Assembly: GCA_036505275.1 (NCBI GenBank)
Contig: DASXTS010000349.1
Coordinates: 1-21,475 of the forward strand
Direction of reading: 5' to 3'
Source: DASXTS01 sp036505275
Lineage (GTDB): Bacteria > Actinomycetota > Actinomycetes > Mycobacteriales > Pseudonocardiaceae
DNA length: 21,475 nt
Made by a program: the position numbers and the translations under genes. The notes under the pieces were generated by a model. It made no database searches, was not told where the DNA came from, and saw nothing but the letters and a program-made list of their open reading frames with translations. Of this stretch, positions 1 to 9,470 are shown piece by piece (position 1 is the first letter of the stretch; every line of letters starts with the position of its first letter).

Positions 1-1
1 G

Positions 2-2712
<2,711 letters not shown>

Positions 2713-2716
<4 letters not shown>

Positions 2717-2916
2717 CGCTCGCCACGCTGCTGTTCGCCGGCCCGGTGATCCTGGTCGGCGCGGTCGTGCAAGGCGCGGTCGGGTTCGGCATGAACCTGG
2801 TGGCGGCGCCGCTGCGGGCGCTGCTCGACCCCTCGGCCCGAACCGCCGGCGCTGGTAGTGGCCGGGGTGACCAGCGGTAGTCTGCACGGGCCGATCCGGT
2901 CACGATCAAGGAGTGT
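2713..2916 (+). pseudogene. Remnant of a TauE/SafE-family membrane exporter, frameshifted and 3'-truncated
   Basis: Beginning inside the aconitase stop codon, one frame from 2713 reads about 39 residues typical of the N-terminus of actinobacterial TauE/SafE sulfite/anion exporters: a hydrophobic first helix, then VVQGAVGFGMNLVAAPL and LLDP. It then drifts into non-family sequence and stops at TAG 2878-2880. A second frame over about 2844-2880 continues with PPALVVAGVTSG, which looks like the next part of such a protein, implying a frameshift near 2830-2845. After that the DNA runs directly into the ribosome-binding site of the next gene, so about 200 residues of the family's normal length are missing. 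No usual start codon is present (CTG at 2713). I see a decayed gene; the family name rests on the remembered motif, not on a search. Confidence 0.6.
2908..2913 (+). promoter_or_regulatory. Shine-Dalgarno site that fixes the VOC gene start
   Basis: AAGGAG lies 6 bases before GTG 2920 and only 3 bases before the in-frame GTG 2917, so 2920 is the better start. Confidence 0.7.
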
Positions 2917-2919
2917 GTG

Positions 2920-3333
2920 GTGGCTTCTCGTCTCAATCCGTACGTCAGCTTCGCCGGCAACGCACGGCAAGCCATGGAGTTCTACAAGGACGTCTTCGGC
3001 GGCACGTTGACGCTGAACACCTTCGGCGAATACGGCGAGCAGGACGCCCCCGGGGCCGACAAGATCATGCACAGCCAGCTGGAGACGGACCGCGGTTTCA
3101 CCCTCATGGGCGCCGACACCCCGCCGGGGATGGAATACAAGCCGGGCGACACCATCGCGGTGAGCCTGAGCGGTGACGATGGCGACGAGCTGCGCGGCTA
3201 CTGGCAGCAGCTGTCCGACGGTGGCACCGTGTCGGTCCCATTGGAGAAGCAGATGTGGGGCGACGAGTTCGGCATGTGCATGGACCGGTTCGGCATCCCG
3301 TGGATGGTCAACATCAGCCAGCCCCAGGCCTGA
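2920..3333 (+). CDS. VOC-fold PhnB-like protein (glyoxalase/bleomycin-resistance superfamily)
   Basis: A 137-residue protein with the PhnB-like signature: NPYVSFAGNARQAMEFYKDVFGG at the N-terminus, LNTFGEYGEQ, MHSQLETDRGFTLMGAD in the middle, and a C-terminal WGDEFGMCMDRFGIPWMVNI. This subgroup forms the vicinal-oxygen-chelate fold, usually as a dimer. Its members are often annotated as 3-demethylubiquinone methyltransferase-like, but the real substrate is generally unknown. The start at GTG 2920 is chosen over GTG 2917 because of the AAGGAG spacing. The upstream DNA is the decayed TauE/SafE remnant, so its promoter probably lies in that region. Downstream are two hairpins. Likely a stand-alone soluble cytoplasmic protein; the specific reaction cannot be read from sequence. 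Confidence 0.9.
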   Translation: MASRLNPYVSFAGNARQAMEFYKDVFGGTLTLNTFGEYGEQDAPGADKIMHSQLETDRGFTLMGADTPPGMEYKPGDTIAVSLSGDDGDELRGYWQQLSDGGTVSVPLEKQMWGDEFGMCMDRFGIPWMVNISQPQA

Positions 3334-3347
3334 TCGAGTCGTTTCGG

Positions 3348-3382
3348 CGGCCGGCGGCCCGCGTGCCGCAGGCAGCCGGCCG
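3348..3382 (+). terminator. Possible weak terminator hairpin after the VOC gene
   Basis: Arms CGGCCGGC (3348-3355) and GCCGGCCG (3375-3382) are perfectly complementary with a 19-base loop, 14 bases past the VOC stop. There is no T-run, and GC-only arms arise easily in this DNA, so support is modest. Confidence 0.35.
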
Positions 3383-3470
3383 ATGACCGTGGCGAGTTGT
3401 CAGTGGTCGGCTGGCGGACCGGTTGCGGGTTCGGCGAGGTCGCCGAGTTGGTCGGGGCCGGAACCCTAGG

Positions 3471-3509
3471 CCGGGAACCCGCACGCTGTTCACGCGTGCG
3501 GGTTCCCGG
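3471..3509. terminator. Strong bidirectional hairpin between convergent genes
   Basis: CCGGGAACCCGCACGC (3471-3486) pairs perfectly with GCGTGCGGGTTCCCGG (3494-3509) around the 7-base loop TGTTCAC, giving a 16-bp uninterrupted stem. It lies between the plus-strand VOC gene and the minus-strand LysM gene. It has no T-tract, as is common for actinobacterial terminators. The rest of the 3334-3593 spacer shows nothing else I can name. Confidence 0.75.
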
Positions 3510-3593
3510 TGATGACGGTCGACCGGACGTTGAAGATCACCCCCGCGGCCAGCACCGGCCGGGCACACCGTCGGGCAGGCGACAGATGCTGGG

Positions 3594-4343
3594 TCAGAGG
3601 AAGACGACCTCACCTGGGTGGACCAGGTCGCCGTCCCTGTGGGCCGGGTCGAACAGGAGGGGGTTCATCGCCCGCAGTTGCGCCAGGCTGAGGCCATGCG
3701 CCGCGGCGATGCCGCTGAGCGTCTCGCCAGAGCGGATCGCGTGCGTGTTCGCGTCGGGTGTGGGCGCGGCCGTGGGGGACAGGATGACCAGCTCGCCGGG
3801 GTGGATGAGGTTGCCGTTGTGGTGGGCGGCGTCGAACAAGCCGGGGTTCAGCGCTCGCAGCTGCTGCAGGCTGAGCCCGTGCGCCGCGGCGATGCCACCG
3901 AGGGTCTCACCTGGCCGGATCATGTGCACGGTGCCGTTGCCAGCGGCCGGCATGCCCAGCGCGCCCGGTCCGGTACCGCTGACCCCGTTGCGCGCACGAT
4001 CCAGGAACTGGCGGAACGTGTCGTGGATGAACGTGGACCAGGGCGTAAACCGGCCGCCGGCCTCCAGGAATATCTGCCGGGCATGGCGGGCGTTGGTCGC
4101 CGGGTCGAGGTTGGCGTCCTGGTCCCTGGTCCGGCCGGGTCCCCGGTCGGCGTTGAGGCTGCGGATCTGGAACAGACCCACCGAGGGACCCCACTTGTCG
4201 GTTTGCAGGCTCACGTCGCCGATGGCATCGGTTTGCCCCCTCGACTCGGCCAGCACGATGGCCACACCGACCACCCGCTCCTCACCCACGAAGCCACCGT
4301 TGACGACGTGCTGCGCAATCTGCTGATCAGTAAGTTGTGCCAC
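3594..4343 (-). CDS. Lytic-transglycosylase-like protein with two C-terminal LysM domains, no signal peptide
   Basis: A 249-residue predicted peptidoglycan-active protein. Residues about 20-95 look like a goose-lysozyme/SLT domain: the catalytic-type Glu33-Ser34 in VLAESRG and GLFQIR at 56-61 match the family's ES and GLMQ motifs. Two LysM modules follow (about 140-188 and 201-249), very alike at both protein and DNA level, suggesting recent duplication. Each is lengthened by several residues between its NP and PGE motifs. The second ends exactly at the C-terminus. The start is GTG 4343, with GGAGGG about 12 bases upstream and no in-frame upstream start. The N-terminus (MAQLTDQQIAQHV) is polar, with no signal peptide or membrane helix, which is odd for a cell-wall enzyme. 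It could be a phage-tail or contractile-injection accessory, or be exported without a classical signal. It sits alone, convergent with the VOC gene and divergent from the HIT gene. Confidence 0.85.
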   Translation of the reverse strand: MAQLTDQQIAQHVVNGGFVGEERVVGVAIVLAESRGQTDAIGDVSLQTDKWGPSVGLFQIRSLNADRGPGRTRDQDANLDPATNARHARQIFLEAGGRFTPWSTFIHDTFRQFLDRARNGVSGTGPGALGMPAAGNGTVHMIRPGETLGGIAAAHGLSLQQLRALNPGLFDAAHHNGNLIHPGELVILSPTAAPTPDANTHAIRSGETLSGIAAAHGLSLAQLRAMNPLLFDPAHRDGDLVHPGEVVFL

Positions 4344-4491
4344 GGGATTCGACCACCCTCCGCTCGACGGCCCGGCCTGTGTGCCGATGCCTCGTCGTTG
4401 TCACGGATGCGGCGGAGCGGCCCGCGATACAGCCGATCCGTCTTTATCGCCTTGATTGCCGCGGAGCGCCGCGGCGCGCGATCATTCCGCC

Positions 4492-4932
4492 GTGACGGCG
4501 GGTGGTGCGTGCGTGTTCTGCGCGATCGTGGCCCGCACCGCAGAGGCCAGCGTCGTGCACTCCGACGAGCACGTCGTCGCCTTCATGGACATCCGGCCGG
4601 TGGTGCCCGGGCACCTGCTGGTGGTGCCGCGCCAGCACGCCGTCGGGCTGGCCGATCTCGATCCCGAGGACGGCGTGCGGGTGTTCCGGGCCGCACAGCG
4701 GCTGGCCGCCGCGCTGCGCCGCAGCGATCTGCCGTGCGGAGGCGTCAACCTGTTCCTGGCTGACGGCGAAGTGGCTGGCCAGGCGGTATTCCACGTGCAC
4801 CTGCACGTACTGCCACGCAACCCGGCCGACGGCTTCCGGCTGCGGTTCGACCGGCGGTTTCCGTCACGGGCCGAGCTCGACGGCCAGGCTCGGCGCATCC
4901 GCGCTGGCCTGGGCCTGTCTCGTGGATCGTGA
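4492..4932 (+). CDS. HIT-family nucleotide hydrolase/transferase
   Basis: A 146-residue protein of the histidine-triad superfamily, which hydrolyses or transfers nucleoside monophosphates from substrates such as AMP-lysine, Ap4A or adenylated intermediates. The triad is HVHLHV at residues 101-106, with His103 the expected nucleophile. A CxxC pair (CVFC, 7-10) near the N-terminus resembles the zinc site of HinT-like members, and VVPGHLLVVPRQH is the conserved core strand-loop. The GTG at 4492 is chosen because the protein then begins just before CVFC; a TTG at 4456 would add 12 unconserved residues. No clear Shine-Dalgarno is visible. It is convergent with egtD, and the 3' end of the gene contains one arm of the shared terminator. 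A role in ergothioneine metabolism is not implied by position alone. Confidence 0.9.
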   Translation: MTAGGACVFCAIVARTAEASVVHSDEHVVAFMDIRPVVPGHLLVVPRQHAVGLADLDPEDGVRVFRAAQRLAAALRRSDLPCGGVNLFLADGEVAGQAVFHVHLHVLPRNPADGFRLRFDRRFPSRAELDGQARRIRAGLGLSRGS

Positions 4933-4968
4933 CGCCGCGCAGCAGGCCAAGGATCTGCGAGACAGGCC
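4912..4968. terminator. Inverted repeat between HIT gene and egtD, probable shared terminator
   Basis: GGCCTGTCTCG (4912-4922) and CGAGACAGGCC (4958-4968) are perfect 11-base inverted repeats 35 bases apart. The left arm is inside the last codons of the HIT gene and the right arm abuts the egtD stop codon (4969-4971), so it can serve both convergent transcripts. Confidence 0.6.
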
Positions 4969-5967
4969 TTAGATGGCCGCTGACACCGACACCGCGAAGC
5001 GGTCCTTGCGGTCGGTCCACCAGTGGTCGAGGCGCAGGCCAGCGTCGGCGAGCTCGGCGGCCACCCCGTCGGGGCGGAACTTTGCCGACACCTCGGTGCG
5101 CAGCTCCTCCCCGGCGGCGAACCGGACGTCCAGGTGCAGTTCGGCGATCCGCACCCGCATCGAGTGCGGGGCGCGCAGCCGCATCTCGATCCACTCGTTT
5201 GCCGGGTCCCACAGCGCCACGTGCTCGAAGGCGTCCACGTCGAAGTCGGCGCCGAGCTCCCGGTTGAGCACCCGCAGCACATTCCGGTTGAACTCGGCGG
5301 TGACGCCGGCCGCGTCGTCATATGCGGGCACCAGCACGCCGGGGTCCTTGACCAGGTCAGTGCCGAGCAGCAGCAGCTCGCCGGTGTCCAGCACCTTGCG
5401 CAGGGCGCCGAGGAACTCGGCCCGCTCGTCGGGCACCTGGTTGCCGATGGTGCCGCCGAGGAAGGCGACCGCGCGGCGCCCGCCAGACTCGACGTCGCGG
5501 TCGGGCAGCAGCTCGAGGTGCCGGGTGAAGTCGGCGACCACGGCGTGCACGGCGAGACCCGGGTAGTCGGCCGCGATGGCGGACGCGGACTGCCTCAGCG
5601 CCGACTCGGAGACGTCCAGTGGCACGAACCGGCGCAGGATCCCAGCGGCGCGCATGCCGTCCAGCAGCAGCCGGGTCTTCTCCGACGAGCCGGAACCGAG
5701 CTCGACCAGCGTGTCCACCCCCGCGGCGGCGGCCACCCCGGCGAACTCGGCCGCCCGGGCATTGAGGATCTCGCGCTCGGCTCGCGTCGGGTAGTACTCG
5801 GGCAGCATTGTGATCTGCTCGAACAGCTCGCTGCCGCGGGCGTCGTAGAACCACTTCGGCGGCAGCCACTTGGGTCGCGCGGTCAGCCCGGCGAGCACGT
5901 CCTCCCGCAGCGATGCCGCGGCGTCCGCGTCGGTCAGGTGTACCTCGATCACAACGGGTTGGGTCAC
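4969..5967 (-). CDS. egtD: L-histidine N-alpha-methyltransferase (ergothioneine biosynthesis)
   Basis: Trimethylates histidine with three SAM molecules to give hercynine, the first committed step to ergothioneine. The 332-residue length is close to mycobacterial EgtD (about 321). Visible features: LPPKWFYDARGSELFEQIT (35-53), LPEYYPTRAE (55-64) with the histidine-site tyrosines, SAM motif ELGSGSSEKT (89-98), FLGGTIGN (169-176), LLLGTDLVKD (199-208), NRNVLRVLNRELGADF (227-242) and TEVSAKF (291-297), whose Glu and Ser correspond to the histidine-binding pair. The start GTG at 5967 overlaps the egtC stop as GTGA, indicating translational coupling; the GTG one codon upstream (5970) is the alternative. 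Last gene of the egtABCD operon. The frame is open well beyond the start, but that extension lies within egtC and is not coding. Confidence 0.96.
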   Translation of the reverse strand: MTQPVVIEVHLTDADAAASLREDVLAGLTARPKWLPPKWFYDARGSELFEQITMLPEYYPTRAEREILNARAAEFAGVAAAAGVDTLVELGSGSSEKTRLLLDGMRAAGILRRFVPLDVSESALRQSASAIAADYPGLAVHAVVADFTRHLELLPDRDVESGGRRAVAFLGGTIGNQVPDERAEFLGALRKVLDTGELLLLGTDLVKDPGVLVPAYDDAAGVTAEFNRNVLRVLNRELGADFDVDAFEHVALWDPANEWIEMRLRAPHSMRVRIAELHLDVRFAAGEELRTEVSAKFRPDGVAAELADAGLRLDHWWTDRKDRFAVSVSAAI

Positions 5968-6713
5968 CACAGCTCCAGGGGTTGAACGTCCACAGTGGAC
6001 GGTGTGGCCAGCACGAGGTGGCGGTCGGGGACGGCCTGCCAGCCGGGCTCGTGGTCGGTCGGTTCGGACGCCACCATCAGCGCGCCGCCGCTGGCCCGCA
6101 CCGAGAGGGCGTGCCACCAGGCTGTGGCCACCACCGCAGTGCCGTCGGTGAGCAGCAGGTTGAGCCGGGCGTCCGGTACGGCGTGCACCGCGGCCCGGAC
6201 CACGGCGGCGACCGCGGTGGCCGGGTCCTCGCCGGCGGTGAGCCGGCGGCGCAGCACGGCCCAGAGCAGCGCTGAGTCGATCGGAGCGTCCAAGGTCATC
6301 AGCTCGGCGACGTCCAGCCCGGCGGCCAGCGCGACGGCGCTCTCCGGCCAGCCGGGCAGCATGCCGTTGTGGCTGAACAGCCAGCCGCCGCAGGTGAACG
6401 GCGCGCACGCGGTCTCAACCACCGCGGTGCCGACGGTGGCCGAGCGCACCGCGGCGAGCACCGCCCCGCTGATGGTCACCTCGGCCAGCGCGGCGAACCC
6501 GTCGTCAGTCCACAGTGGACGCGAACGGCGGTAGCGTACCGGCTCGGCCACCCCGGGCAGGTACCAGCCGACGCCGAAGCCGTCGGCGTTGATCGTGCCG
6601 CCGCCGCGCATGTCCCGCGGCGCGTACGACTGGTGCAGCAGCGAATGCGGCGGCTGCAGCACGAGCTGCGCAAGCGTACGCGGCGGCCCGAGGTAGGCCA
6701 GGTGTCGGCACAT
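5964..6713 (-). CDS. egtC: Gamma-glutamyl hercynylcysteine sulfoxide amidohydrolase (class II glutamine amidotransferase fold)
   Basis: Removes glutamate from gamma-glutamyl-hercynylcysteine sulfoxide in ergothioneine synthesis. The 249-residue protein begins MCRHLAYLG, placing Cys2 as the N-terminal nucleophile after Met removal, as required for Ntn-type class II amidotransferases. FLSHNG-type strand WLFSHNGMLPG and the loop GGGTINADGFGVGWY are conserved. ATG 6713 lies 4 bases after the egtB stop (TAG at 6718-6720) and the egtC stop overlaps egtD, so the three genes are read as one unit. Two copies of a 13-bp palindrome (5988-6000 and 6508-6520) lie within this gene. The enzyme is expected in the cytoplasm. 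Confidence 0.95.
   Translation of the reverse strand: MCRHLAYLGPPRTLAQLVLQPPHSLLHQSYAPRDMRGGGTINADGFGVGWYLPGVAEPVRYRRSRPLWTDDGFAALAEVTISGAVLAAVRSATVGTAVVETACAPFTCGGWLFSHNGMLPGWPESAVALAAGLDVAELMTLDAPIDSALLWAVLRRRLTAGEDPATAVAAVVRAAVHAVPDARLNLLLTDGTAVVATAWWHALSVRASGGALMVASEPTDHEPGWQAVPDRHLVLATPSTVDVQPLELW
5988..6000. repeat. 13-bp palindrome GTCCACAGTGGAC, copy 1
   Basis: Perfect 6-bp arms around a central A, within the 3' end of egtC, 21 bases before the egtD start. See the two further copies. Confidence 0.9.
6508..6520. repeat. 13-bp palindrome GTCCACAGTGGAC, copy 2
   Basis: Identical to copy 1, in the middle of egtC but read in a different codon frame (Pro-Leu-Trp-Thr instead of Ser-Thr-Val-Asp). 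Confidence 0.9.
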
Positions 6714-6717
6714 CGAG

Positions 6718-8064
6718 CTACGGCCTGTCCCACGCCTCACCCGGCGCCAGGTCGCGAGCGCACCGGAAGCCGGCGAAGATCTGCCGGCGGATCGGGTAGT
6801 CCCAGTTGCGGAAGGTGCCTCGGATGGCGGTCGCGTCGGTGCCGAACGAGCCACCGCGCAGCACTGTGTACTCCGGGCCGAAGAACACCTCCGAGTACTC
6901 CCGGTACGGGAACGCGGCAAAGCCCGGGTAGCCGGCGAACGTCGTCGAGGTCCATTCCCATACGTCGCCGATGAGCTGCCGGACGCCCAGTGGTGAGGCG
7001 CCGGCCGGGTACGAGCCGACCGGGGCCGGTTGCAGGTGCCGCTGGCCGAGGTTGGCATGCGCCGGGGTCGGGTCGTCGTCGCCCCAGGGGTATCGCCGGG
7101 ACCGGCCGGTGGCCGGGTCGAAGCGGGCCGCTTTCTCCCACTCGGCCTCGGTGGGCAGCCGTTTGCCGCGCCACCTGGCATAGGCGTCGGCCTCGTGGTA
7201 GCCGACGTGGCAGACCGGCTCGGCCGCCGGCACCGGCTCGACCATGCCAAACCTGGTGCGCCACCAGGTGCCCTCGGTGTCCCGCGACCAGAACAGCGGC
7301 GCGGTCACGTCGGCCTCGACCCGGTGCCGCCAGCCGGCCTCGGTCCACCACCGGGGCTGGTGGTAGCCGCCGCCCTCGACGAACTCGATGAACGCGCCAT
7401 TGCTCACCGGTGTGGTGTCGATGGCGAACGCGTCGACGTGCCTGGTGTGCGCCGGTCGCTCGTTGTCCAGCGCCCACGGCTCGGTCGAGGTGCCCATGAT
7501 GAAGGCCCCGCCGGGGATGATCGCCTCGGCCGGCAGGGTGAGCAGGTCGGCCGGCGCCGGCGGCGGTGGCGGCGCGTGCAGGACCGGGTCGCCGACCCGC
7601 AGCTGGTGGGTGGCCAGCATGGTCTCGTCGTGCTGCTGCTCGTGCTGCACGATCATGCCGAAGGCGAAGGCCTGGTCCGTCAGTCGTCTTCCGTCGTCGA
7701 ACGGCGCGCTCGCGAGGACGTCGAGGACCTTCTCCCGGACGGTGCCGACGTATGCCCGGGCCTCGCCGGGGTTCAGCAGCGGCAGCGCCGGCCGGTCGGC
7801 GCGGTGGTGCTGGAAGGCGTCGTAGAGGTGGTCGAGGTCGGCCCGCACCGGCTCGCGCCCGCCGACGTCGCGGACCAGCCAGAGTTCCTCCTGGTTGCCG
7901 ATGTGGGCGAGGTCCCACACCAGCGGCGACATCAGGGTCGAGTGCTGGCGGACCAGGTCGCGGTCGTCGACGGCCGTGGTGAGCAGCTCGCTGCGGGCCC
8001 TGGTCCTGGTGAGCTCGGCGGCCACCCCGTCGCGCAGCTTCTCGGCGTCGTCTCGTCCGGTCAT
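6718..8064 (-). CDS. egtB: Hercynine oxygenase, iron(II)-dependent sulfoxide synthase
   Basis: Joins gamma-glutamylcysteine to hercynine with O2, forming the C-S bond and sulfoxide. The 448-residue protein has an N-terminal DinB-like helical domain and a C-terminal formylglycine-generating-enzyme-like domain (from about residue 180). Iron ligands are visible: His54 in DLAHIGNQEE and His141/His145 in HEQQHDE. These match the 3-His facial triad of characterised EgtB. The C-terminal half shows PGGAFIMGTS, GKRLPTEAEWEKAA, GDVWEWTSTTF and FAGFRCARD. ATG 8064 has GGGGAGG 10 bases upstream, encoded within the last codons of egtA. EgtB of this type prefers gamma-glutamylcysteine over cysteine, consistent with egtA and egtC beside it. 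Confidence 0.96.
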   Translation of the reverse strand: MTGRDDAEKLRDGVAAELTRTRARSELLTTAVDDRDLVRQHSTLMSPLVWDLAHIGNQEELWLVRDVGGREPVRADLDHLYDAFQHHRADRPALPLLNPGEARAYVGTVREKVLDVLASAPFDDGRRLTDQAFAFGMIVQHEQQHDETMLATHQLRVGDPVLHAPPPPPAPADLLTLPAEAIIPGGAFIMGTSTEPWALDNERPAHTRHVDAFAIDTTPVSNGAFIEFVEGGGYHQPRWWTEAGWRHRVEADVTAPLFWSRDTEGTWWRTRFGMVEPVPAAEPVCHVGYHEADAYARWRGKRLPTEAEWEKAARFDPATGRSRRYPWGDDDPTPAHANLGQRHLQPAPVGSYPAGASPLGVRQLIGDVWEWTSTTFAGYPGFAAFPYREYSEVFFGPEYTVLRGGSFGTDATAIRGTFRNWDYPIRRQIFAGFRCARDLAPGEAWDRP

Positions 8065-8071
8065 GGCAGGC

Positions 8072-9355
8072 TCACCTCCCCGGCCATGAGCCGGCGTCAG
8101 TCGCGTCGGCGTCGGCGGCGTGGGCGACGCCTAGGCCACGGCGTACCCGCCGCTCGGTGACCAGCTCCAGTTCGCGCTGCAGCCAGTCCGGTGGCCCGAG
8201 GGCGGGCAACCGCGCGCAGGCCTGCTCGAACACCGCGGTCGCCGTCTCGGCCAGGATCGGATCGGCCAGGCCATGCCGGGCGGCGTCCAGCCACCGGCCC
8301 GCGGCCGGCGCGGCCAACTCCAGCGCCGCCGCCGTGCTGGCGTCGTCGGCCAGCAACGCCGCGAGGACGGCCACCGGCAGCGGCCAGCGACCCGCCGGCT
8401 GGGCGTCCAGGTAGCGCACCTCGAGGTGCCCGCGCGGCCGCACCGGCGGAAAAACCGTGGTGAGGTGGTAGTCCAGGTCGTCCGTCGTCGGCGGCCACGG
8501 CAGCCCGGCGGCGCCGTCGAGCCAGTCGCCGAAGCTGAGCCCACGGGGCACCAGCCACTCGCGGTCGGTGCGGCGCACGCACAGCAGCGGCGCGTCCAGC
8601 GCGTGTCGCGCGTAGGCCGCCGCCGGGTCGGTGCCGTTGCCGCTCGGTGGACTTGTGGCGCACCGCAGGTCGGCCCACACCGCCATCCGGGTGCAGGCCC
8701 AGCCGGTGCTGCGGCCGTTCAGCATCGGCGAGTTGGCGAAGGCCGCGACCAGCACCGGGCCCAGCGCGTACAGCGCGGCCCAGCGCAGACCGAGCTGGCC
8801 GTTCGCGCCGGCGTCGAGACAGGGTTGCACCGCGGCGGTGCTGCACATCATGTATGCGCCGCTGGAGCCGTCGCGACGGTATGACTCGTGCATGGCGTTG
8901 TACCGCGCGCTCTGCACCAGCCGGTGCGGCGGGCGGTACGGGTCGGTCCCGGTGTGGGCAAGGCGCAGCCCGGCCGCGGTGATCAGATCGGTGATGGCGG
9001 CTGCGTCGCGGTGCGCTGTGGCGAGCAGGTCGCCGAGGCTCTCGCGGGGTGGAGTAGAGATCTCCACTTGGCCGCCCGGCTCGATGGTGACGGTGGAGCC
9101 GGCGGGAAGCGGTGCGTTCGGGCTGCCGGGGCGGATCGTCGGTGGTGCGTGCACGCCGAGGGCGTCGGCCAATCGCTGCGCCTCGAGTGGCCTGCGCGGA
9201 TCGTCGGCGTGCTGCACGATCCACTCCAGCTCGACGCCGATCAGCCGCGGAGGACCGTGCTTGAAGCAGATGGACGCGATGTAGGCCTCGGCGGCCGCCC
9301 GGTCGTGCAGTTGCACGGTCGGCGGCCGGCTGGGCTTGACGGACACGGCGGACAT
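8072..9355 (-). CDS. egtA: Glutamate-cysteine ligase for ergothioneine biosynthesis
   Basis: Makes gamma-glutamylcysteine, the sulfur donor for EgtB. The 427-residue protein belongs to the GCS2 carboxylate-amine ligase family: IGVELEWIV (39-47) with metal/substrate glutamates, VTIEPGGQVEIS (89-100), SARYNAMHESY, MMCSTAAVQ and HLEVRYLDAQP are the expected active-site strands. The start ATG 9355 is preceded by GGAAGGGGG at 5-base spacing. First gene of egtABCD. The promoter region is shared with the divergent acnR gene and includes a perfect palindrome at 9435-9446. The last residues (after about 410, Ala/Asp-rich) look unconserved. The gene stops 7 bases before egtB. Confidence 0.95.
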   Translation of the reverse strand: MSAVSVKPSRPPTVQLHDRAAAEAYIASICFKHGPPRLIGVELEWIVQHADDPRRPLEAQRLADALGVHAPPTIRPGSPNAPLPAGSTVTIEPGGQVEISTPPRESLGDLLATAHRDAAAITDLITAAGLRLAHTGTDPYRPPHRLVQSARYNAMHESYRRDGSSGAYMMCSTAAVQPCLDAGANGQLGLRWAALYALGPVLVAAFANSPMLNGRSTGWACTRMAVWADLRCATSPPSGNGTDPAAAYARHALDAPLLCVRRTDREWLVPRGLSFGDWLDGAAGLPWPPTTDDLDYHLTTVFPPVRPRGHLEVRYLDAQPAGRWPLPVAVLAALLADDASTAAALELAAPAAGRWLDAARHGLADPILAETATAVFEQACARLPALGPPDWLQRELELVTERRVRRGLGVAHAADADATDAGSWPGR

Positions 9356-9434
9356 CGATGCCCCCTTCCGGACTCCCGAAACACTCCGTCGGCCAAGCTA
9401 CCCCCGCCCTCCGACAGTTCGCTCGTTACAAAAT

Positions 9435-9446
9435 CCGTACGTACGG
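9435..9446. promoter_or_regulatory. Perfect 12-bp palindrome, candidate AcnR operator
   Basis: CCGTACGTACGG reads the same on both strands. It lies in the egtA-acnR divergent spacer (9356-9470), where a -35 box for the acnR promoter would be expected. As I recall it, the AcnR site of Corynebacterium glutamicum is also built of GTAC-containing half-sites (CAGNAC...GTACTG), but with a 4-base spacer, so equivalence is only suggestive. Confidence 0.5.
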
Positions 9447-9458
9447 CGTGTTACGCCA

Positions 9459-9464
9459 TATGCT
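9459..9464 (+). promoter_or_regulatory. Candidate -10 box for leaderless acnR mRNA
   Basis: TATGCT ends 6 bases before GTG 9471 and there is no Shine-Dalgarno, which fits a leaderless transcript starting at the start codon. The palindrome at 9435-9446 would overlap the -35 position. Confidence 0.45.
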
Positions 9465-9470
9465 CGGCCG

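Noticed and set aside
3421..3510. A tRNA-like look (GTCGCCGAGTTGG and GGTTC-type stretches)
   Set aside because: No acceptor stem or anticodon arm can be formed; the strong structure is a plain 16-bp hairpin between convergent genes.
5968..6408. Upstream in-frame extension of egtD
   Set aside because: It lies wholly in egtC, reads as Arg-rich shadow sequence, and the GTGA overlap marks the normal start.
5050..8032. A 22-base identical stretch at 5050-5071 (egtD) and 8011-8032 (egtB)
   Set aside because: Both encode the short peptide DGVAAEL with the same favoured codons; alanine-rich peptides in GC-rich genes give such matches by chance.
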